Source: Paenibacillus swuensis (lineage in GTDB: Bacteria; Bacillota; Bacilli; Paenibacillales; DY6). Taken from it: 64,000 nucleotides of DNA. A program made the translations under genes and the position numbers. Where the stretch lies: assembly GCF_001644605.1 (NCBI RefSeq), contig NZ_CP011388.1:2093001-2157000 (forward strand), in the 5' to 3' direction. Shown here piece by piece: positions 35,368 to 45,581 of this stretch (position 1 is its first letter; every line of letters begins with the position of its first letter). The notes under the pieces were generated by a model that was not told where the DNA came from, did no database searches, and saw only the letters and a program-made list of their open reading frames with translations.

Positions 35368-36963
35368 TTACTGTTTACCGCTTGCTGCTCTCCATTCATC
35401 GTACTGCTTCTGCACCTCCGCCACATACTTATCTATGCCGGCTTTCTTCAATTTCTCTTTCAATTTCGGATAATACTTCTCTGGATCCACGGCTCCCCAC
35501 CATAACGCATTGTCAAACTCCTTGATGACGTTCTCAATATTAGCGAATTCCGTCTTCACTTTCTCATTATTGAATTGGAATCCGATGCCTTTGGCAGGTG
35601 TGGCACTGTTATTGAACGCTTCGAATTTCTTCCATTTCTCCGGATCTTCATTCGGCAATAAATAATTAATATATTGATTGGCGAGAATCCAGTTGTTGCT
35701 CACGAAAGGCCACTTGCGATCTTCCACGGGTTGAATAACTTCTTCGCTAACTTTCGTGTAATGCACACCTTCAATACCGAAGTTAAACAGGTTGTTCAGA
35801 TACTTATCCGTGTTGAGCAACTCCAGAAACATCATGGCTCTCTCCGGATTTTTTGAGGATTTGGATACCGCCATCATCGCGCCGGTAATATCATTAGCGC
35901 TGAATGTAGGCGGTGTAAGTTCAATTTGCGCCACTTCGCCGGCTATTCCATTCGCTTTAAGCGCAGCTTCTACTTCCTTGTCCTTGCCTGGTTTCAATTG
36001 TTCTGCCCAGATGAATACTTGACCTTTATTCGCATCGTCCTGGGCCGAGCCTTTATACGTTGCAATATCTTTACGAATATACCCTTTCTGATACCAATCT
36101 CTTAATACCTTAGGCTGTTCAGGAACTCCCTCTTTCCCCGGAGGCCCGAAGTGGGCAGCATATACCTTATTATCGTCCTTGTGATCCGACAGCGTGGAAT
36201 ATACAAGCGCATGTGGAGCAATAGTCGTTGTCCACTGGAGGATATCGGCCGGCAGTCGGCTGGCACCCAGCGGCGTAATCGTAGGTTCCTTCTCCTTAAT
36301 GGTCTTCAATAGAGGTTCAATGTCGTAAGGGCTCTTGATGGCGGACATATCGAAACCGTACTTATCGGCAAGATCCTTACGGTACAGATACCCGTAGCTG
36401 GCAGCTTTGTCTTTATTAACAGGTACTGCATACAAGTTCCCGTTTACTTTGGCACCGTCCAGAAACTCTTGTGTAAATAACGCCTTGGTTTTTGGAGCGT
36501 ACTTCTCCATCAGATCATCAATAGGCAGATAAGCTCCCTTAACCGCGTTAGCCCCGTAATTTTTCCAGAAGGCAGTAAAGATAATGTCAAAAGGTTCTTG
36601 GGAAGCCATCATTGCGTTTGATCTGCTGTCAAAGCTCCCCCAATCCAGCACCTTGAATTTAATGGTCGCATTAATTTTGTCTTTCAGATACTCGTTAGCA
36701 GCTTTCTCAATCTCTTCTGTATCTTTAGGCTGCTCCGGCCCGATGGTATACCAGGTAAGCTCGACCGGTTCCAGCACGGGGGTATCGTTCGTTGTGTTCT
36801 CCGTACCCGTTTCCGTCGCCGGAACTTGCTCGGTCTTCTCATTCGCGGGCTTCGTTTCATTGACTTCCTTAACACCGTTACCGTTGTTGTTAGCACACCC
36901 TGCGGTCGACACCAGAATCATGATCATGATGAGCAAGCTTAGCCATGTCTTTTGTAATCGCAT
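35368..36963 (-). CDS. Extracellular sugar-binding lipoprotein (LplA-like)
   Basis: The 531-residue protein begins with a lipoprotein signal peptide (lipobox TAGC, Cys23) and an Asn/Glu/Thr-rich spacer. It continues as a large family-1 solute-binding protein (LTWYTIGPEQPKDTEEIEKA, NLYAVPVNKDKAASYGYLYR, PERAMMFLELLNTDKYL). It is the last gene of importer module 3. Since a GH74 xyloglucanase is encoded just downstream, xyloglucan oligosaccharides are a reasonable guess for its ligand. A GGGGGAA site precedes the ATG. Confidence 0.92.
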   Translation of the reverse strand: MRLQKTWLSLLIMIMILVSTAGCANNNGNGVKEVNETKPANEKTEQVPATETGTENTTNDTPVLEPVELTWYTIGPEQPKDTEEIEKAANEYLKDKINATIKFKVLDWGSFDSRSNAMMASQEPFDIIFTAFWKNYGANAVKGAYLPIDDLMEKYAPKTKALFTQEFLDGAKVNGNLYAVPVNKDKAASYGYLYRKDLADKYGFDMSAIKSPYDIEPLLKTIKEKEPTITPLGASRLPADILQWTTTIAPHALVYSTLSDHKDDNKVYAAHFGPPGKEGVPEQPKVLRDWYQKGYIRKDIATYKGSAQDDANKGQVFIWAEQLKPGKDKEVEAALKANGIAGEVAQIELTPPTFSANDITGAMMAVSKSSKNPERAMMFLELLNTDKYLNNLFNFGIEGVHYTKVSEEVIQPVEDRKWPFVSNNWILANQYINYLLPNEDPEKWKKFEAFNNSATPAKGIGFQFNNEKVKTEFANIENVIKEFDNALWWGAVDPEKYYPKLKEKLKKAGIDKYVAEVQKQYDEWRAASGKQ

Positions 36964-37008
36964 ATCGTTCCCCCAATAAATTTATTTATGCTAACCGAGG
37001 ATCCGGAT

Positions 37009-37893
37009 TTAGCCTTTGATAGAACCAATCGTAAGTCCTTTAATGAAGTATTTCTGGAAGAACGGATACGTCAGGATAATAGGACCGATCGTGATGATGG
37101 CTAACGCCATTCTGGCTCCCTCTTGCGGGATGCCCGCCGCGCTTTGACTAATGTTCAGATTCAAGTTCTGTTGAAGGTATTGCAGATTGGAAAGCACTCT
37201 CCAGATCAAATATTGCAGATTGTACAACTTAGGATCGTCAATGAACATCAAGGAAAGATAGTAATCATTCCAATACCCTACGGAGCTGAAGATCGCGATG
37301 GTTGCAAGCCCGGGCAAGGACAAAGGAATAATAATCTGGAAGAACGTTCTCCACTCGCCGGACCCGTCAATTTTGGCGGATTCAATCAGTTCGGGAGGAA
37401 TGGTAGTCTGAAAAAACGTGCGTAAGATGATGACAAAGAACGAATTCATCACAGACGGAAGAATCAAGGCCCAGATGCTATTCTTCAGATCGAGGTATTG
37501 GGTACAGACGATATACCATGAAACCATGCCCCCGCCGAACAACATCGTGAAGAACAGGATAAACGCGAACCAGCCTCGAAGTTTGAGGTCCTTGCGGGAG
37601 AGCGGATAGGCATATAACGCGGCAACCATGACAGAAAGCAATGTTCCCGTCACGGTTACGAATATGGTTACCATATACGCGTTAACGATGCCCGAACCCA
37701 TCTGTTCGATGACCCGGTAGGCTTCAAAGCTGAATTGATTCGGAATTAACCGGTAACCATGACTTGCAATGGATTTCTCATCGGTTATGGATATCATGGC
37801 AATCAGAAGTAACGGCACCAGGCAGGCAAGAGTCAACACGATAAATACAAGGTGAAACAGGATATTGGTACTGCGGGAAATGCTGTTATGCAT
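37009..37893 (-). CDS. Carbohydrate ABC permease (YtcP/LplC-like)
   Basis: A 294-residue permease with the EAA loop near residues 168-192 (IESAKIDGSG, then IIIPLSLPG) and the C-terminal FFQKYFIKGLTIGSIKG. It lies 11 bp after the first permease gene of module 3 and 45 bp before the binding-protein gene. AGGAGG precedes the ATG. Confidence 0.93.
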   Translation of the reverse strand: MHNSISRSTNILFHLVFIVLTLACLVPLLLIAMISITDEKSIASHGYRLIPNQFSFEAYRVIEQMGSGIVNAYMVTIFVTVTGTLLSVMVAALYAYPLSRKDLKLRGWFAFILFFTMLFGGGMVSWYIVCTQYLDLKNSIWALILPSVMNSFFVIILRTFFQTTIPPELIESAKIDGSGEWRTFFQIIIPLSLPGLATIAIFSSVGYWNDYYLSLMFIDDPKLYNLQYLIWRVLSNLQYLQQNLNLNISQSAAGIPQEGARMALAIITIGPIILTYPFFQKYFIKGLTIGSIKG

Positions 37894-37904
37894 ACGAAAT
37901 CCTC

Positions 37905-38885
37905 CTAGAACAACGCGTTATCCTTATTGATTTTTCTGACAAAGTGGTTCACCGATAGGATCAGCACGAATCCAACCACCGACTGAAAGAAGCTTGCCGC
38001 AGAAGCCATACCAATATCACCCAGAGTCATTAAGGAATTATAGACATAGGTATCGAGTACTGCTGTCGTATTCCGAATTAAACCTTGATTCAAGGTTACA
38101 TTGAAGAACAATCCGAAATCAGCGCTAAAGATGCGGCCTAAAGAGAGAATCGTCAGAATAATCATTAAAGGCGCAAGCATAGGGATCGTAATATAGCGGA
38201 TTTGCCTCCACTTGCTGGCTCCGTCTATGGAAGCGGCTTCATAATAGGATGGGTCGATTCCGCTCAATGCGGCCAAGTACACAACCACACCGTTCCCTGT
38301 ATATTTCCATAGATTAAAGAAGGTCAGAATGTAAGGCCAATACTTGCTTTCCTGATACCAGAATACCGGGTCATAACCCAATGGCTCCAGAATCACTTTG
38401 TTGATAAATCCATGTTCAGGCGACAGGAACGCGTATACGACATAGCTGACGACTACCCAGGAAAGAATGAACGGCAGGAACATCGCGGTTTGATAGAATT
38501 TGGCCCATTTCTTATTCCATAATTCAAACAGGCAGATCGCTAAGGTTACGGTTACAGTCAACCCCAATACGATAAATAACAGATTGTACAGAACCGTATT
38601 GCGAATAATGGTATAAGCGTCTTGTGTCTTGAATAAATACTCAAAGTTGGCAAACCCTACCCACGGACTTCCAAAAATCCCGTCGGTATAATTCACATTC
38701 TTAAATGCGATGATAATGCCGAACATGGGCAGATAATTAAACGCCAGCAATAACAGCAATCCCGGCACAAACATGAGATAGAGGCTGTAATGAGCGCGCA
38801 GGTCCTTTCGCAACTCGCCGCGTTTACTGCGTTTCACAACCGTATGGTTCGCCGGGCTGCTGGATAATTCTGTGGATGTGTTCAA
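37905..38885 (-). CDS. Carbohydrate ABC permease (LplB-like)
   Basis: A 326-residue LplB-type permease (NYLPMFGIIIAFKNVNY, GSPWVGFANFEYLF, EAA loop YEAASIDGAS near residue 216). Translation starts at a TTG (38885) with GGAGG ten bases upstream. The roughly 100-bp gap to the response-regulator gene may carry a separate promoter, so the importer could be a unit of its own. Confidence 0.92.
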   Translation of the reverse strand: MNTSTELSSSPANHTVVKRSKRGELRKDLRAHYSLYLMFVPGLLLLLAFNYLPMFGIIIAFKNVNYTDGIFGSPWVGFANFEYLFKTQDAYTIIRNTVLYNLLFIVLGLTVTVTLAICLFELWNKKWAKFYQTAMFLPFILSWVVVSYVVYAFLSPEHGFINKVILEPLGYDPVFWYQESKYWPYILTFFNLWKYTGNGVVVYLAALSGIDPSYYEAASIDGASKWRQIRYITIPMLAPLMIILTILSLGRIFSADFGLFFNVTLNQGLIRNTTAVLDTYVYNSLMTLGDIGMASAASFFQSVVGFVLILSVNHFVRKINKDNALF

Positions 38886-38986
38886 GCAGGAATTTCCTCC
38901 AATCTGTTTCTACTGACCTCACACTTGATTCTATCGATAAAGGCCAGTCATTACAGGGACAATATTATATCTTCGCACCCCACATT

Positions 38987-40591
38987 CTAAACCTTGTGCC
39001 TGCCGGTCTCTTTCAACTGTTTAATGCCAAGCTTGTATTGCTGGAACGTCATGCCTTCCAATCTTTTGAAAATCTGATAGAAATACTTACTGTTGACATA
39101 CCCCGCTTCATGCAGAATATCCAGGATCTTACCTTGATCGCGCAGCACCATTCTCTTGACATTGTCAATCCGGATCTTATGTACATAATCATTGAAATGA
39201 ACGCCGGTTTCCTTCCTGAACAGCCTGCCCAAATAAGCGGGATTCATATAGAAAATACCTGCCATCATCTTTAAAGTTAAATCCTCATGATAGTGTTTCT
39301 CTATGTAGTCTTTAATTCTCACCACCACATCCGCGGAACGGTCCTCAAGCTGATGCAGAATGACAGAGCTTACCTCACGGCAGCACGATATCAACATCCG
39401 TTCCCAACCAGACGATGCGGTCCAATCGACAGTTCTTAGCCAATCTTGTTGATGGTTCGTGTTCCCTTGATGCTTCCTGACCAAGCGTTGGAGACCGTAG
39501 CGTATACTGTACATCATGCCTTGGCGCAAGGATTCTTGAGCCTGTTTCACCTGCAGCTCGGTCGACAACTTCATAATCTCCCGTTCGATCTCTATGATGT
39601 TCCCTTCCTCAATCGCCTTAAGCAAGAGTTCATAATCCCAGACGAGACCGATTTCCATACGCGCCAGATCTTCCTGTTGCCCGTAGAAGAGCAGCATGAA
39701 CGACTCCTCCTTCCAAGCAGGTCTCCGGTCCAGCGCCTGTTGGGCCTGCTTCTTGGAATGAACGAGTTGATCCGGCGTGTCGACAGGCAGCCCGAATCCT
39801 ACCGCAAGCTTCGCTCCGTAGTACTGAAACATGGTGGTACAAGCTTGCCTCATGCATTCGGAGACCGCTTCGCTGTGCAGTCGGGAGGAGGAGAGAATCA
39901 TGCCGAGCGCGTTGTCCGGATCTTCATATACAATGCCAAGATTATACCTTTGCAGGTATTCCTGCAGAATATTGCACAAACCGTATTGGATCACCCTTGC
40001 GTCATGCAGACTCCGATTGACAATGTGTTGATAATTCGTAAATTCGATTAAGCCGACAAGGTGCTTTCCGTCTGGAACCGTCAGAGCATCCAGTCCGAAT
40101 AAGACAGATTTACGATTTATTTCATGCTGGGGCACTTCTCCGCAAGTGAGTCGGAACAGAAAGTTGGTGCGAGCGGCCAATTGGGTTTCTCTTCGCCATG
40201 CCTGGTCCTGATAGAGGGTATCAAATTCATGACGAATCATCGTAATTTGTTCCGTGAGCTCCGCTTTATCCACAGGTTTAAGAAGATAGCCTTTAACGCC
40301 GTAGGCCACAGCCTGTTTGGCATAGGAGAAATCACCATAACCGCTGATAATGATATATTTCAGCAGAGGGTATTGATTTTTGGCATGCTTGATGAAGGCC
40401 AGGCCGTCCATCTCAGGCATTTTGATATCCGAAATAACCAAGTGGTATGTTCCTTCCTTTAAGCGTTGAAGCCCCTCCTCCCCGTTCCTTGCGACGGCCT
40501 TAATTCGGAAACCGTGTTGTTCCCAGTCCAGAATGTTCATGAGGTACTCGATTACCAAAGGCTCGTCTTCTGCGATAAGAAGGTTGTACAT
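38987..40591 (-). CDS. YesN-type response regulator (REC + AraC HTH)
   Basis: The 534-residue regulator has a receiver domain with Asp55 in VISDIKMPEMDG, a middle region, and a C-terminal AraC domain (LTLKMMAGIFYMNPAYLGRL and ILDILHEAGYVNSKYFYQIF). The ATG at 40591 has AAGGAG upstream and lies 40 bp inside the end of the kinase gene, showing tight coupling. It probably controls importer module 3 and possibly the cohesin-GH74 unit downstream. Confidence 0.93.
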   Translation of the reverse strand: MYNLLIAEDEPLVIEYLMNILDWEQHGFRIKAVARNGEEGLQRLKEGTYHLVISDIKMPEMDGLAFIKHAKNQYPLLKYIIISGYGDFSYAKQAVAYGVKGYLLKPVDKAELTEQITMIRHEFDTLYQDQAWRRETQLAARTNFLFRLTCGEVPQHEINRKSVLFGLDALTVPDGKHLVGLIEFTNYQHIVNRSLHDARVIQYGLCNILQEYLQRYNLGIVYEDPDNALGMILSSSRLHSEAVSECMRQACTTMFQYYGAKLAVGFGLPVDTPDQLVHSKKQAQQALDRRPAWKEESFMLLFYGQQEDLARMEIGLVWDYELLLKAIEEGNIIEIEREIMKLSTELQVKQAQESLRQGMMYSIRYGLQRLVRKHQGNTNHQQDWLRTVDWTASSGWERMLISCCREVSSVILHQLEDRSADVVVRIKDYIEKHYHEDLTLKMMAGIFYMNPAYLGRLFRKETGVHFNDYVHKIRIDNVKRMVLRDQGKILDILHEAGYVNSKYFYQIFKRLEGMTFQQYKLGIKQLKETGRHKV

Positions 40592-42405
40592 GTGGGATCA
40601 ACTCCTTCATTCTGACTTTCGTCCTCTTCCAAGATGAGCGGTAACCGAATATCCACAATCGTAAATCGATCAGGTTCACTCTCCATGGTTAATCCAAACT
40701 CGCCGCCGTAAGCCAGTTGAATACGCTGGTGTACGTTGCGCAGTCCCATGTGGCAACTCGGTCGATCTAAACCGGCGGCATTCATTTCTTTAGTCACTTG
40801 CGCCAACCGAATCTTCCCCATCCCGCCGCCGTTATCATAGATTCGAATCGTAAGTGTGTCTTCGATTAGGACCGCGGTCACCTCAATTGTTACGGAGCGT
40901 TGTAATGTTTCCAATCCGTGTTGAACGGCATTCTCCACTAACGGCTGGAGTATAAATTTAGGCATAATGCAGTTCACCGGCACCTGCTGTACATCAACAT
41001 GATACTGAAGACGTTCCTGGAATCGAAGCTTCTGGATGGCCAGATAATCTTTAGCAAGCTCCGCTTCACATGCCAAAGTTACCATATCGTTGTCCCATTC
41101 CAGACTGCGGCGGAACAGCCTTGCCAACCTTCCCACCATGTCGCTGGACAATTCGTCGCCCCCTTTCAGCAGATGACCTTGTATGGATTGCAGCGTATTG
41201 AACAGAAAGTGAGGATTGATTTGGCTCTGCAATGCTTTAATTTCCGCTTCCTTCTTGTGCACCTCTGCCGTGTACACTTCCGAAACCAGATAGTCCATTC
41301 GCTGAACCATATGGCGGAAGCTCCGGGACAACTCGCCGATTTCATCACCGGCTTGGTCTTGGACGAACACATGAAAGCGGCCTTCCCGAATGGTGGACAT
41401 GTTCCGTACCAATGCCTTCAGCCGCTTGGTCAGCTTACCGGAGAAATAGAACATCAAAACAACGGCAGCAAGAATACTTGTGCATACGACGGCAAGACTC
41501 TGCCGAACAAGGTCATAGAATGGATTCAGTGTCGTTCCCGGAGAGGAGATGGAGACAAGAGCCCATGGTTGATCCATCATGTGAGAGCCGAATTGCTGGT
41601 ATAGCAGTTGGTTCCCTGCGTGCTCAAATTCCGCGTGACTACGGTCTCCTAGAACCCTGCCGCCTTCCCATAGCTCCCCCAGTACCAATGAAGAACCTAT
41701 GGTTTCCCGCTCGGAAGCAGCTGAGAGCACTCGCCCATCACCGTCGATAAGGAAAATACGCTTATTGCGATTTTTTCCCTCTTCGGCAATTAAGGTGTGC
41801 AGCTCTTTTTCCGGGATATCCATACGAATAACTGTTGTGTACTTCTCCATAAAGGATATTTTGCGAACCAGGATGATGTGGGACTCCCCGTCGTTCTTCT
41901 GCAGGCCCCCTGTACTGATTTTTCCGTTGGCGGCAATGGCGCTGCGGTACCATGCTTCCGATTGGACGGTCTCGTTAATGTCATAAAAAACATGATCATC
42001 CTTGAGAATAGTCGGATTATTGCTGTAGAACCGCACCTTCACGTTCTTTCCCAAAGCATAAAATTGATTGGAGTATTCTGTGGCGAGATTCTTCAATTGC
42101 TTATATAGATCAAAAAAATCTGTAGTCTTCGGAAACTCTATAGATAAATAATCCATCAGCTGCTGATCAAAGAGGGTGCTGTCTGTAAATTTAATATAAG
42201 TTTCCAGTTCATTGGTCAGATTGGCTGTTGCCTGCTTAAAAGTGATTCGATTCTCATAGCGATGCTGTTCGACAACGATGCTCATCGTCCGTTGAACAAA
42301 TAAGTATCCGATCACAGCTACCGGAATCATGACGACAATACAATAGGAAAGCAGTAACTTATGCCGCATTTTTAGATTCATCGTAGAGAATATTCGTCTG
42401 CTCAT
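40552..42405 (-). CDS. YesM-type sensor histidine kinase
   Basis: A 617-residue kinase with membrane segments near residues 15-40 and 300-325, an extracytoplasmic Cache-like region, a HAMP linker and the YesM-type phospho-acceptor motif QINPHFLFNTLQSIQ (His about 399). The HATPase domain has LVENAVQHGLE and YDNGGGMG, then GLRNVHQRIQLAYG. A charged 25-residue C-terminal tail overlaps the response-regulator gene. Its start overlaps the stop of the AraC gene by 4 bp (ATGA), so three regulators are produced from one message. Confidence 0.93.
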   Translation of the reverse strand: MSRRIFSTMNLKMRHKLLLSYCIVVMIPVAVIGYLFVQRTMSIVVEQHRYENRITFKQATANLTNELETYIKFTDSTLFDQQLMDYLSIEFPKTTDFFDLYKQLKNLATEYSNQFYALGKNVKVRFYSNNPTILKDDHVFYDINETVQSEAWYRSAIAANGKISTGGLQKNDGESHIILVRKISFMEKYTTVIRMDIPEKELHTLIAEEGKNRNKRIFLIDGDGRVLSAASERETIGSSLVLGELWEGGRVLGDRSHAEFEHAGNQLLYQQFGSHMMDQPWALVSISSPGTTLNPFYDLVRQSLAVVCTSILAAVVLMFYFSGKLTKRLKALVRNMSTIREGRFHVFVQDQAGDEIGELSRSFRHMVQRMDYLVSEVYTAEVHKKEAEIKALQSQINPHFLFNTLQSIQGHLLKGGDELSSDMVGRLARLFRRSLEWDNDMVTLACEAELAKDYLAIQKLRFQERLQYHVDVQQVPVNCIMPKFILQPLVENAVQHGLETLQRSVTIEVTAVLIEDTLTIRIYDNGGGMGKIRLAQVTKEMNAAGLDRPSCHMGLRNVHQRIQLAYGGEFGLTMESEPDRFTIVDIRLPLILEEDESQNEGVDPTCTTFLSQKTSLW

Positions 42406-43304
42406 CGTTGAATCACCTGTGGAAAAGCGCCGTCTGCTGCCGAGTGAACGCGGCTCATCCGGTATGCTGTAGGCGTCATTCCGAATCTGGCCCTGAAGGC
42501 TTTACCGAAATAGCTGGCATTCTCGAACCCGCTGGTTACAGCCACTTCGCTGACCTGACGCTCTTCTTCTACTAACGCGCGTGCGGCTTGAGCCAGCTTC
42601 AGCTGTTGTACATACGACATGGGGGCAATGCCGAATCGCTTTTTGAACATCTGACACATATAAACTTTGGATAGATGGGCTACCTCGGCCATGCTGTCCA
42701 GACACAGTCGGGGATCCGTGTAATGAATGTCAATATATTGTTTAAGCAGATCCACGGAATCTTGACCTGACTCATGAGAAGGGAAATGCTCATTGTGCCC
42801 CGCCGGTTGGCTTTGTCTCAGCAACAGCAGGATCCATTCATATAAGCTGCAAGAAAGCGCATAAGGATCCTTTTTTTCGCCCAGGGATAGTTCAGCAAGC
42901 ATTTCCTTCATTCTGAGAATAGGTTCGGAATCCAGCGGCAAGGTTACAATATGCCCCCATTCGCGTATGAATCGGATCCAATACCGATAGGCATCGGCAC
43001 CGGACGCCTGAAGCCACAGGAAAGACCAATGGTCCGAGGTATCCAAATCCACGTAGTATTTCACGCGCTCCGGAAAGATCAGCATCATCGCTTCCCCCGG
43101 ATTAATCGTTCGAACGACTCCATCCTTTTCAAGTTTCCCTTGGCCTGACAATGTATATTGAAAAACTACACTTCGGTCCTTCCTAAGCAGGCCATCCCAC
43201 TGGTAAGTCCCGCACCGCTCTTCGGCGTATCCCATATATTCCAGCTGCATCCACCCCGCGGGCCATGAAGGATTGCGCAGATTATAGCTGACAGGTTCCA
43301 TCAT
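42402..43304 (-). CDS. AraC-family regulator with cupin-like sensor domain
   Basis: The 300-residue protein has an N-terminal cupin-like domain (residues 1-150; GQGKLEKDGVVRTINPGEAMML) and a C-terminal AraC domain (MAEVAHLSKVYMCQMFKKRFG and VSEVAVTSGFENASYFGKAFR). It is the first gene of the regulatory operon of module 3 and is divergent from the alpha-galactosidase gene with only about 56 bp between the starts. It probably senses an intracellular sugar and controls both directions. The kinase/regulator pair would add an extracellular signal. GGGGAGGA precedes the ATG. Confidence 0.92.
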   Translation of the reverse strand: MMEPVSYNLRNPSWPAGWMQLEYMGYAEERCGTYQWDGLLRKDRSVVFQYTLSGQGKLEKDGVVRTINPGEAMMLIFPERVKYYVDLDTSDHWSFLWLQASGADAYRYWIRFIREWGHIVTLPLDSEPILRMKEMLAELSLGEKKDPYALSCSLYEWILLLLRQSQPAGHNEHFPSHESGQDSVDLLKQYIDIHYTDPRLCLDSMAEVAHLSKVYMCQMFKKRFGIAPMSYVQQLKLAQAARALVEEERQVSEVAVTSGFENASYFGKAFRARFGMTPTAYRMSRVHSAADGAFPQVIQR

Positions 43305-43360
43305 AATGTACTATCCTCCCCATAAGAACTTACTATTGTCGCTCTTGTTGCCCTTGGGCT

Positions 43361-45505
43361 ATGCTGATTTTACACACTTTCAAGGAAGAGGCGAGGCTAT
43401 TGACACCGATCCAGTTCGGCAATGATCACGTAACGATTATTTTGTCAGATCATCATGAAGGTTTATGGGCTTACCGTGTTGCAGCTGAAGACATTACCAT
43501 TCCTGTATACGCGCCGCGGATTCAACTGAACGGCACCGATATCCAATGTGATGTTAAACAGTTTCAACTAAATAATAACGAACCCCTGCTTCTCCCCAAT
43601 GGATCCGTCGAATATCAGGTTACCGGCCCGGTTACAGTGCAGCCCTCCCTGTTCCTCACCATTACTTTCCGCATCGCTCCGACAAGTCCTGTAATCCGCT
43701 TCAAATACACCTTTAGCAGCACAGGGTTACTGCACATGACGAAGACGAACGGCTCCGATGAACTCGATTATTTCTCCTACAATTTGAAACATTTTCAACC
43801 TACGGAAATTCGGCTCTCGGACTATAACGAGCTTGTGCACAGCTACACTTTAAGCGAACATCGGGTTCAGCCAAGTTGGTTCAAGTATGAGCGGATGTTA
43901 ATGGGACCGCTGCTGGCTGCGGAGGATGGCAGCCATACCGTCTTGTCAGGTTACGAGCACGGTTCCCAGTACCCGGATATGTATACGGGATTTCAACTTC
44001 ATTCGGATTATACCGTGACTGTAAGCGCGAAGAAGGGCAATTATCCGAACTTGCATGCACTTCATCCGGAGGAATCCTATACTTCCATATGGTTTCAGTT
44101 CGCGGTCGTGCGGGGTTCCCTTAAAGAGATGGAACACTGTTACCGAACGTTCATCCTGGAGGATATCAGTCTGTGCAATGCATCCCGCAAGCCGTATATT
44201 TATTACAATACATGGGCTTATCAAGAACGTAACCGGCATTGGAACCGATCCAAGTATCTGGATTCCATGCATCTGGAACGGGTTCTGAATGAAATTGACA
44301 CGGCTGCCGGGTTAGGGGTTGAAGTCTATGTCATTGATACAGGATGGTATGAAAAGACCGGTGACTGGAACGTTGATTTGACCCGGTTTCCGGACGGTCT
44401 GCAAACCGTCAAGGCCCGATTGGACCAATACGGGATGCAGCTCGGACTGTGGTTTGATCCCAAGGTCGCGGCCGTCTCCAGCCAAATTCTGAAGGATCAT
44501 AAGCATTGCGCTGTTTCCAAAAATGGAATCGAACCACCTCCTTTCGCGGTATGGGAAACCGAACTCAGCCAGCGGATGTGTCTTGTCAGCGAATATGGGG
44601 ACGCCTTCGCCGACCATCTGATTCGGTTACATCAAGAATTAGGCGTAACCTACTTCAAGTGGGATGCGGTAGGTCAGTACGAATGTGACGCAGCCGGTCA
44701 CGGACACGGTTCATTGACTGATTCCTATGAAGAGCGGGAACAATCCTTCGCTTTCCGGTTGGCGACAAGGCTGGGTGAATTGGCCGAGAGAATTGCCCTC
44801 GCTTGTCCGGGAGCCATTATTGATCTTGATGTTACGGAAAGTTATCGCTCCTTCGGACTTTCCTTTCTCACGGCAGGCAAGTATTTCCTGGTGAATAACG
44901 GACCCTATTTCCCTAATTATAATGTTCCCGCCGATGAGAAGGACCCTTATTATAATTACAATCTTTTCTTTTATCCGGGTCCAGCAAGAGGATGGATCTG
45001 CAGAACACCGCTTACTTATGACAAATGGATACCTTCCGTACTGTTGCTGACCCATTATCTTCCTGATGATCCTGTAACCAACCAAACCGTTAATATAGCT
45101 TCGCTCATCTTGGGACAGAACGGACTCTGGGGCGATCTGCTTGGCATTTCTCAAGAAGGCGTATCGTATATCGCCTCCTTGCTGGGCATGTATAAGCAAA
45201 TCCGGGAGGATATGACCGCTGCCCCGTTGCTTCAAACCGGACAGCCCGGAACCAACCCGGAAGTCTATGAGAAGGTAAATCCCGTAAGCGGACGCGGCGC
45301 CGTGGTTCTGTTCGCTAACTCATTCGGACAGCCTTTTCATAAGGCTCGTAACGTTCAACATACTTACATCACCCGGAACATCGTTCACGAAGCGGTATGG
45401 TGTACACCCGGAGTGCTTGTGTCCATTCAGGAAGACGGATATGCCGTCATTCAAGCCGAGTTTAATGAGCCCGGCGCAGCCATCATATTCTTTGGCGTTC
45501 ATTAG
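43361..45505 (+). CDS. GH36-like alpha-galactosidase
   Basis: The 714-residue enzyme lacks a signal peptide, so it is cytoplasmic. After an N-terminal beta-sandwich domain, the (beta/alpha)8 barrel contains VYVIDTGWYEKTGDW and GMQLGLWFDP. The nucleophile is Asp435 in FKWDAVGQYECD. The second catalytic acid is probably Asp488 or Asp490 in IIDLDVTESYRS. This last region differs from classical GH36 enzymes, so specificity for alpha-galactosides is likely but unproven. The ATG at 43361 has no clear ribosome site. A TTG at 43400 preceded by AGGAAGAGG is an attractive alternative start that would remove 13 residues. It is divergent from the AraC regulator gene of module 3. Confidence 0.82.
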   Translation: MLILHTFKEEARLLTPIQFGNDHVTIILSDHHEGLWAYRVAAEDITIPVYAPRIQLNGTDIQCDVKQFQLNNNEPLLLPNGSVEYQVTGPVTVQPSLFLTITFRIAPTSPVIRFKYTFSSTGLLHMTKTNGSDELDYFSYNLKHFQPTEIRLSDYNELVHSYTLSEHRVQPSWFKYERMLMGPLLAAEDGSHTVLSGYEHGSQYPDMYTGFQLHSDYTVTVSAKKGNYPNLHALHPEESYTSIWFQFAVVRGSLKEMEHCYRTFILEDISLCNASRKPYIYYNTWAYQERNRHWNRSKYLDSMHLERVLNEIDTAAGLGVEVYVIDTGWYEKTGDWNVDLTRFPDGLQTVKARLDQYGMQLGLWFDPKVAAVSSQILKDHKHCAVSKNGIEPPPFAVWETELSQRMCLVSEYGDAFADHLIRLHQELGVTYFKWDAVGQYECDAAGHGHGSLTDSYEEREQSFAFRLATRLGELAERIALACPGAIIDLDVTESYRSFGLSFLTAGKYFLVNNGPYFPNYNVPADEKDPYYNYNLFFYPGPARGWICRTPLTYDKWIPSVLLLTHYLPDDPVTNQTVNIASLILGQNGLWGDLLGISQEGVSYIASLLGMYKQIREDMTAAPLLQTGQPGTNPEVYEKVNPVSGRGAVVLFANSFGQPFHKARNVQHTYITRNIVHEAVWCTPGVLVSIQEDGYAVIQAEFNEPGAAIIFFGVH

Positions 45506-45544
45506 CTGTGAAGCAGCGTCTGTTCCCGGTAAACAGAAAACAGA

Positions 45545-45563
45545 GTCCGCGCGGAGCGCGGAC
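45545..45563. terminator. Bidirectional terminator between GH36 and GH74 genes
   Basis: GTCCGCGC and GCGCGGAC form a GC-rich stem with a GGA loop between the converging genes. ACAG/CTGT flanks extend it. Confidence 0.75.
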
Positions 45564-45581
45564 CTGTCTGTAAGCGGCATT

